From NCBI GenBank assembly GCA_947044405.1, contig CAMRHE010000206.1, positions 3,286,001 through 3,350,000 on the forward strand: a stretch of 64,000 bases of DNA, read 5' to 3'. This DNA comes from Leptodactylus fallax (taxonomy: Eukaryota > Chordata > Amphibia > Anura > Leptodactylidae). The notes beneath the pieces are model-generated. The model worked only from the letters and a program-made list of their open reading frames with translations, had not been told where the DNA came from and made no database searches. Shown piece after piece: positions 45,751 through 58,445 of the stretch. Within the stretch, counting starts at the first letter, position 1, and each line of letters opens with the position of its first letter. The position numbers and the translations under genes were made by a program.

Positions 45751-47630
45751 AAAGGAATTTTGTTATAACAAACACTATATCCCAACCGTGCCAGTGTGCC
45801 TGCCTGAATGATGTTCTTTTAATTTCTATGACCCTTCCAGAGGTTGCAGTCCCAGAATCCCCACAGGAGTGAATGGAGAATTTGGCAGGTGCACTGGTGC
45901 TTTTTTCACATGGAGGATGCAGGGGAACTTTTGGACCCCCCTTCTCGGACCTACAGTGATCTGAAACTTATCTCCTATCCTTTGGGTTGGGGGGGATAAG
46001 TGTCTGTAACATACAGGGGTTTGGTCATTACAGTCTCTAACAGGCACAAGGCACAACTAAATTATAAAGAGGTTCTTCTTAATAAATCAGGGGCACTGCT
46101 GTGCACCAGAATGGAAATCTATCACCACTTTCTGATATACATACATAAGTATTTTTAAACTGTAAGGCGACTCGTGCGCTAGCAGTGGTCATGAAAAACA
46201 TATACGCTCAGCGCTTGTTTATTTTACTGGAGATAAGAATAAGCCTTAACCCAAATCTCAAAATTTAGGAATGAGCGTGTGAGAATACTTCTCTCACAGT
46301 CCTCATACATGAGATAGTCATCAGATTTGTCTGACTTTTATGTTAAGTGTGTGTGTCTATATATTTCAGTATTAAAGTTATTTCTGTAAGGAAGATGAAC
46401 TTTGATTTGGTTATAAATCAGTTTATAACATAATTCAACAGCAGAATGTAAGGCGCTGGAGACAAGTTGTTGACAGCCACTCTGATAGATTTTATAGTAT
46501 ATGGCATTCTGCAGCTTGCTATGTATTGTAATACATACAATCTGCAGAAACCAAACTATCCAAAGTTTTAATAAAACCTGTAAAAAAATATTTTTAAGAT
46601 ATAAGCAATTAAATAGTTTTAACCTAAATGTGTTCAGAGTCTTTAAGGGAAAGAGAACACCGAATGGCTTAAACATAAAGTAAATAAAGGGTAAACAAAT
46701 ATCTAATAAAATGTGTGAACTTTTTATTAGGCATTTTTCCTTTTTCCTCTACCTCTCAGGGATGGATTACACAGAATGCATCATGAAATAAAGGTTAGTG
46801 GCATCTGTGGAATGTATTCAGTTGCTTTGAGTCTGTCTATATGGAAATATTCTGAGCTCAGGGGAAAACTTATGGTAAAGTGATAAGATTTTAGTAATGG
46901 CTTTTACAGAGAGCATCAGGGAAAACAGTCTGATATTTAATAATTAATGCAGAGTCTATGTGGTGTTTCTTCTGACTATTAAACCTTTATTCGCCAAACA
47001 TATAGCACAAAAGCTAATGTATCAATATCTTTACATATTGTATAAAGCCACCTTGAATCCTCAATGCCCATGGCTGTATTACAAATCTGTAATCTTTCCA
47101 ATTCACACCATGTTACAGAAACTCCATATGATAGCACAAAGTCACACAGGCCATCGTACATTGTTTACTGTTTCCTTGGTGCCCAGCCTATATCTGGTAA
47201 GCAATGTTGGAGGGATGGGTCAGTGCTCTCTGGGTAGGGTGGCTGAGTTCTCTCTCTGCTCTGCTGTCAGGACAATCAGTTCAGCTAATTGCAGTTTGCT
47301 GATAAAGGTTCGACAATGTGTCCTATTTCTCTATGTAAACAAAGATAACATTGCGTTTACTACAAGTCCATTCTCTGTGTAAATGTTCTATGCAAACCTC
47401 TGTAATGTAATATATACATTTACTGTGCATATTATTTGATCTGCATTTGTTATATTAATATTACTAGTAATCATAATAAATACAATCTCATGGTAAAGAC
47501 AATGTCTATATCTACCTTGTACTCTGTACTTCAGTGTCCTGTTAATCAGTCAAAGCCCTCTCCCCCAGCTTGATGAAGAATAGACAGCAGGCAAAGCTGC
47601 TGAGACAGGGAGATGGGAAAACCCTTTTAG
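45751..47630. other. No gene seen
   Basis: Mostly unique-looking AT-rich DNA. The 140-residue plus-strand frame at 46960-47382 has no domain or codon signature that I recognise. Confidence 0.5.
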
Positions 47631-47820
47631 TCTAAGGCCACACGTTGCCGAAACAGTTTTTTTTTTTTTTTTTTGCAGATTTTGTTGAGGTTTTTTTTTT
47701 ACCCAAACCCAAGAATGGCTACAAAAGGAGTAGGAAATATTTATACCTTTTTTTCAATTCACTCCTGGCTTTGGCCTAAAAACCGCAACAAAATGTTCAA
47801 CAAAAAAAAAGCTGTATGGG
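47631..47820. mobile_element. Palindromic repeat, short type, partial
   Basis: TCTAAGGCCACACGTTGCCG..., then a T run, GGCTACAAAAGGAGTAGG and CACTCCTGGCTTTGGCC match the copies at 18394 and 40769. The right terminus is lost in A runs. Confidence 0.65.
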
Positions 47821-49337
47821 AAAAAAAAAATGTGTCTGAGTGCTGGAAATGTAGGGGGATATCAGTTCTGTACAAAAGGTCAAAAACTGAGTAACAGAAA
47901 ACCCAGGGTGTTTAAAAGGTAGCATAGTACATAAATGGGTAATAGGACCAGACAAGTGGAGCTCTTTCTGACCTTTCCTTTGCTGATCTAGGCCTCTTGA
48001 GGTGAAGAAAACAAGAAGCCAAGTAGAAAATAAATATAATACTCAGTTTGTAATAAATTCTGGAGAAGATCTGGATTCTAGAGCAAGATAAACAATAGAA
48101 AAAATAGATAAAATAAAACAAGAGAATCAGAGTGGAGTAATCTGCATATTATATCAGCAAAATCCACCAAGCCTCGTGTATAACTACAATGTAAAAAAAA
48201 ACCTAAGGCAGTCAAAAGTTGCCAAATTCTTCCTACAATTAACTAGTAGTAAGTAATAAAATGCTGATTCTTGGTTACTATGGGCATTAGCATGGTCATG
48301 AATAACTTCCATTAAAAAAGACCCCCTATTTTTGTCCATTTTCATGGCTGGACAGACACCATACAAGTCAACAGGTCCATTGTTAATGTCCATTAAAAAG
48401 AATCTGCATCTGAGTGACAGCTGTTAAAACTGATCAGTGGGTTGGATTAAAAAAAAAAATCTGTTTTTTCTTAACCGACGGAATTACAGTCATAGCTTCA
48501 CGCGTTTCCTGTAGAAGTAAAAAAGTTGCAAGCTCAAATTAGGTAACTGACCCACTTTCCTCGATGTAGGGACCACAATAATACAATCCTCCTTATGATG
48601 AAAGACAGTACCTTGCATTTTTGGTTGTATGACTTGTGTATTTTCAACCTAGAATGTTTGTTGTCATCTATATTTCTAGTAATGTTTACAAAATTCTTTT
48701 TCTCAGACTTTTTTTATCCGCCAGGACCAGTGTGAGTATTTCATAGTTTCACTTACTACATCAGATTGGTATTACAGTCTTCAACAATGTCCCACACCAA
48801 CTATAAACTTTACAATTATTTAATAGGAAAATTCTTATGAATGGTTTAGATTTGGGTGACAAAGTTATGGGTATACTTGGCATAGATTCAAAAGGCAGGT
48901 ATGAATATTGGTGAAATAACCAACTGTATGTCCAACAGATACATTTGGTCCTGGAGTATTATTGTAAATTGTTTCATTTGGCAGAAATCATGCTTCAGTC
49001 TCCTTCTTTCCATCTGTAGATTGCAGGTAACTATAGCTGCCTCAAGGGTAAAACCTGGGCAATGATCTCAATTTATCATGATCATGCTATCACGGATAAA
49101 ATTACATGTACAAATATTAGCTATAAAATAATGCAATAGGAAAAAACTTTACCTAAAAAGTCATTCAAAATACTGCATGTCACAATCAAAATAAATTATT
49201 TTAATCTCAATATATCAGTGAAATGTAGTATTGTACTATACAAATCATACATATTATGAAGTGCCATAAGAAGTAATACATAGCAATTCAACATACACTT
49301 GGTAAATAGAAAGCTGCATGGAAGCCAAATCTCAAAG
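47821..49337. other. No gene seen
   Basis: AT-rich sequence without recognisable coding or mobile content, apart from weak A and T runs. Confidence 0.5.
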
Positions 49338-49560
49338 AGCTAACATAGTTACATAGTACGGTTGAGGGGAAAAAAAAATCCGTTAAGTTCAACCAGTGAA
49401 AGGGAGGGTAGAGGGGCAAATTTTAGAATTAGTTTCCCCCATATCGATCAAGAGCAAGGTAAAATAAAAATCAATGCATCCTAACAAGTTTTTCCTTCTG
49501 ATTCCAAGTGACGACCACACTGCATCATCCTAAAATGTACTTATCTGGCCAACTGTTGAT
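49338..49560 (+). repeat. Dispersed repeat starting CTAACATAGTTACATAGTA
   Basis: CTAACATAGTTACATAGTAC and GGTTGAGGGG...CCGTTAAGTTCAACCAG are phrases I recognise as widespread in frog genomes. The copy fades by about 49560. It is non-coding. The family name is not assigned. Confidence 0.5.
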
Positions 49561-50149
49561 TCCTTGGGGTCAGCTCAAACCATATGTTACCAGTACATTT
49601 GGCGTATACAATGACTATAATCTATCATTAGCCATACGTATGCCAAAGAATGTCCTTTTGGCATACATGTAACTAGGATACCTTTGCCTCAATGTTACTA
49701 AAAAGTATACAACTTTTTTTTAATGAAAGTGTGTATCAGCATACAGCTGTATAAATCTGGGGCGTATATTAGGTGGATTGTGGCGTGCACCTAGCCTGAG
49801 ATCATACAATGTGAACTAAGCTATAAATTGTAATCGCTTAAGGGGGAACCTTTCACCAGCTCTAAGAGCTTATTCACATAGTCGTTTTGACAACATATTG
49901 AATTCAACATGTATATTGACATGGCCGTTTTTTGACGGCCTATTTTTTACAGCAGTCAAAAAAAAAAAAAGGACATGCATTAGCTTAGTCTGTGACAACG
50001 GACATAGATAGTGGTATATGGATAAACAAATTGAAAATCATGGGCTCTATAATTGCCATTATTCATTGTCCGTGCAAGTGCATGAATGGCACTTACCCTC
50101 ATGACAGAGTGTTTTTTCCAACACTTTGCACTTATTAATATATGTAGTC

Positions 50150-50449
50150 CCACTGATTCTGGCACAGTTGGATTTTTTCTCTTGCTCCCACAATACCAAA
50201 GCAATCAGTGGCATTAGTTTCAGCACCAGGTATGCTAATTAGGCATTCTATGCCCAGATGGGTGGTCCTAGACTCTGCTCCAGCCCAGGACTGCCTACTT
50301 GACAGAGTGCCTAATCAGGACAGCTGCTGCAGAAACAGGAATTATTGCTTTGGAACATTGTGGGCCAGAGAAAAAAATTCCAACTATGCTGGGATCAGCG
50401 TAGTACCTATTAAAGGATGCAAAGAACTGGAGGTGGTGGAAGGTCCTCT
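50150..50449. mobile_element. Related TTAA element, right end clear, left end uncertain
   Basis: The right end reads GGTGGTGGAAGGTCCTCT, followed by TTAA (50450-50453). The interior (CACTGATTCTGGCACAGTTGG, CAGAGAAAAAAATTCCAACT) parallels the neighbouring element at 50730 in order. The left terminus may be at 49842 (TTAA, then GGGGGAACCTTTCACC), with other sequence inserted between; this is not certain. Confidence 0.55.
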
Positions 50450-50729
50450 TTAAAGTAAACACTGTACTGCTTCTCTTTAGCAGTCTTATAGATCTGAATA
50501 GAGGCAGCACCTATGTTCTACCTTCCGCTTAAGTCATATCATGGAAATCTAGCACCCCTGCTCATGATCATTGGGTAGTCTAACTAACTACTGGTATAGG
50601 TGAGTAACTTGATCCTACCCCTTTAAGTGGATTTGTATACCCTCTCTCAAAACTTACACCGGTAATTCCATACATTAAATATGAAAGCAAACAAATAGAA
50701 TAAATGAGAGATTTCCATTGTTATTTTAA

Positions 50730-51064
50730 AGAGGACCTTTCACCGTCTCTACCAATTCATTGTATCTTTCAATAGGTGCCACTCCACTCATTCCAGCACA
50801 GTTGGAATTTTTTTCACTCGCTCAGACTGTTCGCAAGCAATAATTTTTTGCAGCTTCAACACAATTCTATTCTCTACGGTCAGTTGGGCGGTTCTGTGCT
50901 GGAGCAGAATGATAGGGACCTCCTACCTGACAGTAGAAAGCAAAATTGTCCTGAAACTAATAACAATGATTGCTCAGGAATGGTGGTGGCTAGAGAAAAA
51001 GATTCCAAATGCTCCCGAATCAGAGAAATAGTTGGCATTGGTGCAAGTGGTGAAAGTTTCTTCT
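50730..51064. mobile_element. TTAA-flanked non-autonomous element
   Basis: It starts AGAGGACCTTTCACCGTCTC after TTAA (50726-50729) and ends GTGGTGAAAGTTTCTTCT before TTAA (51065-51068). The left end is the same as in the palindromic element at 53739. The interior shares GCACAGTTGGAATTTTTT with the segment at about 50160. It is 335 bp, non-coding and somewhat diverged at the right end. Confidence 0.75.
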
Positions 51065-51068
51065 TTAA

Positions 51069-52428
51069 TACTACTCAGTAAGTTAACAGAGAACTGAAAA
51101 GGCACAATAATCATATGTGGTCCTCCGTATCCCCCCCCCACAAGCATTTCATGCAATACAATTCTGTATTGTCTTAAGTATCTTTGAAAATATAAATAAA
51201 ATGTTATATGGATTGGCTTAAAACGGATGGAAATTTTAAGAACAAAAAATATTCAAATTTATGGAAACCTTATAGTTCTGATATTGATGCTGCATCCTAA
51301 GGTTTGGCTATCAGTATCTATTCTTGGATAACCCCCTTTAAGGAAATCTGTCACAGGGTCTGTGATGTCTTATCTGAGAACCGCAATTATTTTTTTTTAT
51401 GAAGAGGAGCAATTGCACACATCGCCCCCTGCACCCAATTTTGTGATTTGACAACATAAGTATGGGTGGCATATATGAACCCTTATTATTTATATATAGG
51501 GCCATACCCTTCACATCTTTTATTCTTTATAGGATTTGTGTATCTAAAGGCTCTCCTTGGTCAGCTTCTATGCTACAGCCATATGCAAAATTGCAGAAAG
51601 GCATACATGATAATAAGTGCTGGGCAGCATTTTCATGTAAGCTGGTGCCTACTTTCAGACAATGTATGGATGTGGGCTATAATATATTTTCTTATTTTAG
51701 AATTCAGGTTCCATTAGTGTTTGTTAAAAAGGATATATATATTACCCTAGAAGTGTGAGGACAAGGATCTTAATGTTTCTGAATAATTACTATGGCAAAT
51801 CCACTGTATTAGCCATAAAAGCCAGACTGGTAATGGTCTGACCATTTGGATCCCAGGATATTTCCAAAGACTTAAGGAAAGTATCCAAGGTAATAAGTGA
51901 CTTATCGGGATTAAATTTTCAAGCTATATATAAAGGATTGTCCGGGATTATAAATTTAGTGTATGCAGCATATGAAACTTAGAAATCAGAAATGCGCTAA
52001 CACCTGCCTCTCCTCCTCCATTCCTGCGCTGGGCTGGCCTTCTCCTCCACTACTCTTTGCATACAGTGTGACTGCAGTATTGACTGACCACTGTTGTCAG
52101 CAGTATACAGTATAAGCTGAGTGTGGTGTTTGGCTGCAGTGGTCCTGTCAATGCAACGTTGCTGCTGCAGTCACTCTGTATACAAACAGAGCGGCAAAGG
52201 TGATGGCCGGCCCGGCACAGGAATGTAGGGGGAAGATGCAGGGAAATATCAATGTATGTTTGTTTATATTATAACCCTCCCCTTTTGCACGCAATAAAAT
52301 TTATGATATCAAATGACCACTAAGTCAAATTGATACAGTTAAAACATTGCCTATGAAAATTGATGTGTCAAGTGATGTGCAAAAGTAACAGTTTTTCAAT
52401 TCCTCCATTGACTGGAAAAAAACCCCAT
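51069..52428. other. No gene seen
   Basis: Repeat phrases at 51941 (AAGGATTGTCCGGGATTATA) and a run of C at 51131-51140. No gene. Confidence 0.5.
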
Positions 52429-52770
52429 TAAGGCCGGGCCCCACATTGCAAAAACTTTGCGGCAAAAAACGCTGTGTTTTACATTACCTGCAAAGTTGAT
52501 GGGATTCTGATTAATCCCATATCCACACATTGCAGAAAAAAATCCGTAACAGAAATGCTGCGATTTCAAAAACGTGAGCGTTTATGTAGTCAATTATACC
52601 TACAGAAACGCTGGCGTTTTCTATATAGGTATAATAGAGGCAGAAAATCTGCAGAGGAAAACTTTGCGGACTTTCTGTGAAAAATGCTGCGGAATAAAAC
52701 ATGATGTGTCTCTGCTGCGGTCTTTTCTGCAGCGTTTTCAGCTGCAGCTTGCTACATGGTGCCTTAGCTT
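52429..52770. mobile_element. Palindromic repeat, long type
   Basis: TTAAGGCCGGGCCCCACATT at the left mirrors GCTACATGGTGCCTTAGC at the right. The inner CAATTATACCTACAGAAACG mirrors TCTATATAGGTATAATAG. About 340 bp, the same family as 33251 and 45446. It ends about 260 bp beyond the conserved LRP5 3' UTR. Confidence 0.8.
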
Positions 52771-53027
52771 AAAATTGTCAGTTCAACCGTAGTACGTTAT
52801 ACCAATGAAAGACCACAGCTGGCACATTGGCTGATGCCTGTGAAATACCAACCTGTAGAGTAGCTATAGATGGCCTTTCATGCACAATGCAATTACTACA
52901 CATAAGACTGACTGTAATGTCTAAAATTTCTAGCCCAGTTTAGCACCAGTTAGGAAAATGCATGTCTTCTAAGAAGATATAAATCATGTTGCAGATCATA
53001 TAAGAAACATGGCACATGGCAGTTAAA

Positions 53028-53261
53028 TAGAAAAAAAAATTATATATAAATATTTTTCCACTGTACATTTTTCACAGTCCCTCCCCGACACATTATATTC
53101 ACATTTGATGATTTTTTTTTCTTTTCTTTTTTTTTTTCTTATAAAAACATCAATCCAAATTATCTTTTAAAATCATAAAATATATATATATTTATATATT
53201 TGTTCTTTCGTTCATATTTAAATTATTTACAGTTTTGAGGGGCAGGTTCCTTCGGTTTGGG
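53028..53261 (-). other. LRP5: LRP5 3' UTR, proximal part
   Basis: Immediately after the stop the minus strand reads CTGTAAATAATTTAAATATG, then ATATATTTTATGATTTTAAA, and later TGTACAGTGGAAAAATATTT. This resembles my memory of the AU-rich mammalian LRP5 3' UTR (TGTAAATAGTTTTAAATATGAAC..., TGTACAGTGGAACAAATATTT). The order and spacing are similar, so I treat it as conserved UTR. I find no clear AATAAA here, so the cleavage site is not placed. Homology by memory only. Confidence 0.6.
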
Positions 53262-53523
53262 TCATGAAGAGTCTGTACAAGGTGAAGGCGGTGGGGGGTA
53301 AAGGTGGAAGTAGCTTCTTTCTGTTGTTGGGGATGGGGGACAACTCTCCTCAGCTGACATGTACTGACTTCTGGGAGTAGGAGGAGGGGGGTACGGGTCT
53401 GAATCAGAATTTAAATCCATGTAATATTTATTAGCTTTCCATCTGCTTGTAGTATAGTCGCTGTCGCAAACATCAGTGCTGCAAGGTGTTGTTGGAGGTG
53501 CAATGCCTCGTATAAGATACGGC
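53262..53523 (-). CDS. LRP5: LRP5 last coding exon (C-terminus)
   Basis: The terminal coding exon starts after ...TTGCTTTCAG and encodes [71 protein letters not shown] and [16 protein letters not shown], then TGA. Three more proline-directed motifs ([26 protein letters not shown]) match the remaining PPPSPxS-type sites of LRP5/6. Upstream reading past the acceptor is intronic. Confidence 0.95.
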
Positions 53524-56500
53524 CTGAAAGCAAACAAAAGACACATTTTATTTTATTTTTTTTGTTTTTACCATTATTGTGTTTACTGCAACAACTACTT
53601 TACTGTGTACCGTACATAAGTGTGTCTCTCTAGGGATGTGGTCATGCTGTAAGGGACTTTCTGATCCTAATAGCGTTTTTTTTATACTTATGACCTATCC
53701 ACAGGAAAGGCCATTATTAACTGATTTGTGAGGTTTAAAGAGGACCTTTCATGTCTTCATGTATATGCTGTTTTACATACCGCTAGAAAGCCGACAGCGC
53801 GCTGAATTCAGCGCACTGCCAGCTTTCCCGGTATGTGCCCCGGGGCTGGAGATATCGGTGGTGTTAGTTTCACGGTTTACTGTCAGAAAGACGTTCCTGA
53901 CAGTCTAGCCCTCCCTGACAGTTCTCTTTCATAGACTTGTACTAGGGGGCGTTCCTCACAGCTCAGCGTCATCGCCGGGCAGTAAGGAACGCCCTCTCTG
54001 ACAGTACAGCGCTATGGATGAGTACAGAGAGAGGGGGCGTTCCTTACAGCCCAGCAATGGCGCTGAGCTGTGAGGAACGCCCCCCCAGTACAATTCTATG
54101 AACGAGAACGGTCAGGGAGGGCGTTCCTCACAGCACAGCTAGACTGTCAGAAACGCCCTATTGCCAGTAAACCGTGAAAGTAAGACCGCTGATATCTCCA
54201 GCCCTGGGGCACATACCGTGAAAGCCGGCAGTGTGCTGAATTCAACGCACTGTCGGCTTTCTAGCGGTATGTAAAACAGCATATACAGTCATGGCCAAAA
54301 GTTTTGAGAATGACACAAATATTATATTTTCACATGATCTGCTGCCCTCTGGTTTTTATGTGTGTTTGTCAGATGTTTTTATCACATACAGAAATATAAT
54401 TGCATTCATATTATGAGTAACAGAAGATTATATTGACAGTTAGAATGAGTTAATGCAGCAAGTCAATATTTGCAGTGTTGACCCTTCTTCTTCAGGACCT
54501 CTGCAATTCTCCCTGGCATGCTCTCAATCAACTTCTGGACCAAATCCTGACTGATAGCAGTCCATTCTTGCAGAATCAATGCTTTAATTTTGTCTGAATT
54601 TGTTGGTTTTTGTTTGTCCACCCGTCTCTTGATGATTGACCACAAGTTCTCAATGGGATTAAGATCTGGGGGAGTTTCCAGGCCATGGACCCAAAATCTC
54701 TATGTTTTGTTCCCTGAGCCATTTAGTTATCACCTTTGCTTTATGGCAAGGTGCTCCATCATGCTGGAAAAGGCATTGTTGAGCGCCAAACTGCTCTTGG
54801 ACGGTTGGGAGAAGTTGCTCTTGGAGGACATTCTGGTACCATTCTTTATTCATGGCTGTGTTTTTAGGCAAGACTGTGAGAGAGCCGATTCCCTTGGCTG
54901 AGAAGCAACCCCACACATGAATGGTTTCAGGATGCTTTACAGTTGGCATGAGACAAGACTGGTGGTAGCGCTCACCTCTTCTTCTCCGAATAAGCTGTTT
55001 TCCAGATGTTCCAAACAATCGAAAAGGGGATTCATCAGAGAAAATGACTTTACCCCAGTCCTCAGCAGTCCACTCCCTGTACCTTTTGCAGAATGTCAGT
55101 CTGTCACTGATGTTTTTTCTGGAGAGAAGTGGCTTCTTTGCTGCCCTCCTTGAGACCAGGCCTTGCTCCAAGAGTCTCCGCCTCACAGTGCATGCAGATG
55201 CACTCATACCTGCCTACTGCCATTCCTCAGCAAGCTCTGCACTGCTGGTAGCCCGATCCCGCAGCTGAAACACTTTTAAGAGACAGTCCTGCCGCTTGCT
55301 GGTCTTTCTTGGGCGCCCTGGAGCCTTTTTGGCACCAATGGAACCTCTCTCCTTGAAGTTCTTGATGATGCGATAGATTGTTGACTGAGGTGCAATCTTT
55401 CTAGCTGCAATACTCTTCCCAGTTAGGCCATTTTTGTGCAGTGCAATGATGACTGCACTTGTTTCTTTAGAGATAACCATGGTTAACAGAAGAGAAACAA
55501 TGATGGCAAGCACCAGCCTCCTTTTAAAGTGTCCAATGGTGTCATTCTTACTTAATCATGACAGATTGATCTCCAGCCCTGTCCTCATCAACACCCACAC
55601 CTGTGTTAATGGAGCAATCACTGAAACGATGTTAGGTGGTCCTTTTAAGGCAGGGCTGCAATGATGTTGAAATGTGTTTTGGGGGATAAAGTTCATTTTC
55701 TAGGCAAATATTGACTTTGCAAGTAATTGCTGTTAAGCTGATCACTCTTTATAACATTCTGGAGTATATGCAAATTGCCATTAGAAAAACTGAAGCAGTA
55801 GACTTTGTAAAAATTAATATTTGTATCATTCTCAAAACTTTTGGCCATGACTGTACATGAGGACGTGAAAGGTCCTCTTTAACACCCAGATCCTGCACTG
55901 ATCAGCATATCTAGGTGCCAGAAGCGACTGCTGTGAATGGGATTAGAAGCAGCTCTGTTCTTATCTAAGTAATAGGTGCAGATCTGCAACCCTGTCCATT
56001 GTGGCACCAGGTGAATAACAGCAGAGCTGGGTCTGGTTCCATTCATAGCACCTGGGTCAGCCTGTCAGACCCCCACCAGATATTTATGGCCTATCCTGTG
56101 CATAGGTCACTGTATATGCACGTGTGGGGGCCTGAATAATACCCTGCTATTAATTCTAATGCTGTTAAGAATATATATGCATATGGGATATACAAGCCCT
56201 ACACAAAATAAAGGCATCTGAACCCACTGATTTTGGTGGGGCTAACGCTAGGTTCAAATTTACTTTGGAGGTTCTGTTAGGAACTTGGGCACAGATTCAA
56301 TCAAAACTAGTGGGAAAAATAGGTATTCCAGGGGACAGTCCTACAGCCCAGTACTATGAAAATATTATACACTGGTTTATTTCTTTTATCTACTAAACAG
56401 ATTGCTGTCCACTGTAGAGTCATCAAGGCAACTTCTGGCATTGATACTAATGCAGAATTTATAGGGTGTCATTTGGAGGTTACCTGTAAGATCTGGTTGT

Positions 56501-58403
56501 GGACGGGCTATTTGAAGAGTAAAAGACTTCAGTGTTGTATAAGGAGCGATCTGTCGCTGGCGATGGAGGTGGGTTCAGGATCTGCAAAGAAAAGCAATTT
56601 GATTTAATTTAGTAAAAGTCAATAGTTTTCTGAGATTAATGACCTGAGGTTTATCGCTATTCTCTACCTATTCATCCATCTTAATATATGGTTCAGTGAT
56701 GTGAAATACTTTTTCTTTTACTTCTATCCCACTTTTCAAAAACTGACGTTGCTACAATTGTGGATTTATTGTGCTTAATTTTTTATACTGTTTTATATAA
56801 TATTACACAGCTCTGTTATGTCAGATACATGTCATTCTTTTTCTGCTGTGTCATCTCCAAAAACAAGAATGGCTTAAGCTCAAGTGTTTCTAGAAGGTGG
56901 GAGAAGTTGGCTGGTAGCCCGGTAACTCTTGAGCAAGGGCAATGTGTGGTTAGCTGGAGCAGAGTCCAGATGTGTTTGAGAACAGCTCTGCTCTTAGTTT
57001 TAGTGGCAGGTCAGATCAAGAACCCTGAGACAGGTTGCCCCATACCATTTGGCTCCAAAAGCTTACAGAAGTAACCTCAATACCAGTGAGGAAACGGATA
57101 TATGTAGTGGAAATGAGCCCTGCATTTTTCCAATGCTGTCTGAAAACAAGGACCAAGTTAGTTTCCAGGAAAGGAGACTTGTAGCCAGAGTCATACCATA
57201 TTCACCACAGTGTAAAGCGATAGAAGACTAAAGGAGGGAGTGAAGAGCAGATGCCCTTTCCATCTGTGATTGTAGAGAACCCTGTAAGTGGATGCTATAT
57301 GAATAAGGAATTGTGCCTCCATGTACATGTGACTGGAAGTGTGCCTAAGTAAACTGAGGCGCGAGCAACGCCCGTTAAACTGCAAACACAAGTTGCAAAG
57401 GCGCTTTGCTGGCGCCAAGGGTATTATGGCTATGCCTGCATTATATACGGTATATATAGGTATGGGAAAATTAGGTTATTAGCGCACCTTTTGATCAGAA
57501 TTGTGAGAGCTTATCTAGCAGCAACAAGGCAACGATAGTATGGGTGGCATCCACTACTATAATGGAGTCAGCCACACCCCCCATAAGTCTGTTAAACTTC
57601 CACTGTCTCCTGCGTCTTTAATTGCACCTCACACCAAAGGCACTCCAAACTACCATCAGCCAGGAGACTCACTGTAGAGTGTGCCCCAGAGAAAACTCTA
57701 CCATCTCCTACATTGGTGCAAAAAACTCTCCCGTGGAGGCACTGTTGACAGGATGCACCAAAGTCACCATGACCATTGAGGAAGAGGCCAGCAACCATCT
57801 TGGGCCTGCTCAGTCCACAGCTAAGGGACACTGAAAATATCTCTGACTAAATCCTGTCTACCAATAAAAAAATTAGAGAAAAAGAGACGTCACAGTTTCT
57901 CCCCACTGCTCACTTTCCAGGTTGCTTGCAGTGTCTAATTCCTGTTCCTTTTAAAAAGACAGGTAACCGCTTCCTGGGGACCGGGAAAGCAATGGAATGG
58001 GATCCAATGGACAGTATGGTTTTACAACACAGCAGCAGTTACATATGGAGCTCGGTGGACCTCACTGAATATAATGGGGACCGTTGGGTGTCCGTTGTTT
58101 TCAAACAGAGCAGCAGAGAAAAAAGTCCTCTGTGCAGAACTTTTTTTCTCCGAAGATTTTTGGTAGACTGTGCGAAGGAGTCTCCAACGGAGGATACGCC
58201 TTTATTCTAGAATATGTTTGAGGTCTATGAACAGAGCAATATCGGGAAATATCAGTCCCTGTGCTCACCACTGGTTGTAAGCCAAATGATCAATGTTTCT
58301 AAGGATAAGCGAAAAAGAACTGGAAAACCCTTTTAACACTGACTGGATACAACAGAAATATCCTTTTTCTATGCCAGATGGTGGAGAGCACAAAAGAATT
58401 CTA

Positions 58404-58445
<42 letters not shown>

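Larger units (their letters stand above)
53739..55878. mobile_element. TTAA-flanked palindromic element, split by a Tc1 insertion
   Basis: It is flanked by TTAA at 53735-53738 and 55879-55882, with mirrored ends AGAGGACCTTTCA...TGAAAGGTCCTCT. Removing the Tc1-like insertion (54286-55853) and one TA leaves about 570 bp. Nearly the whole length is an inverted repeat centred near 54010, with arms of about 270 bp including ACATACCGCTAGAAAGCCG. There is no coding sequence. TTAA duplications fit the piggyBac or Kolobok type; which one is not decided. It lies in the last LRP5 intron. Confidence 0.85.

Noticed and set aside
46960..47382. Plus-strand frame of 140 residues
   Set aside because: No recognisable domain. 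The composition fits AT-rich noise.
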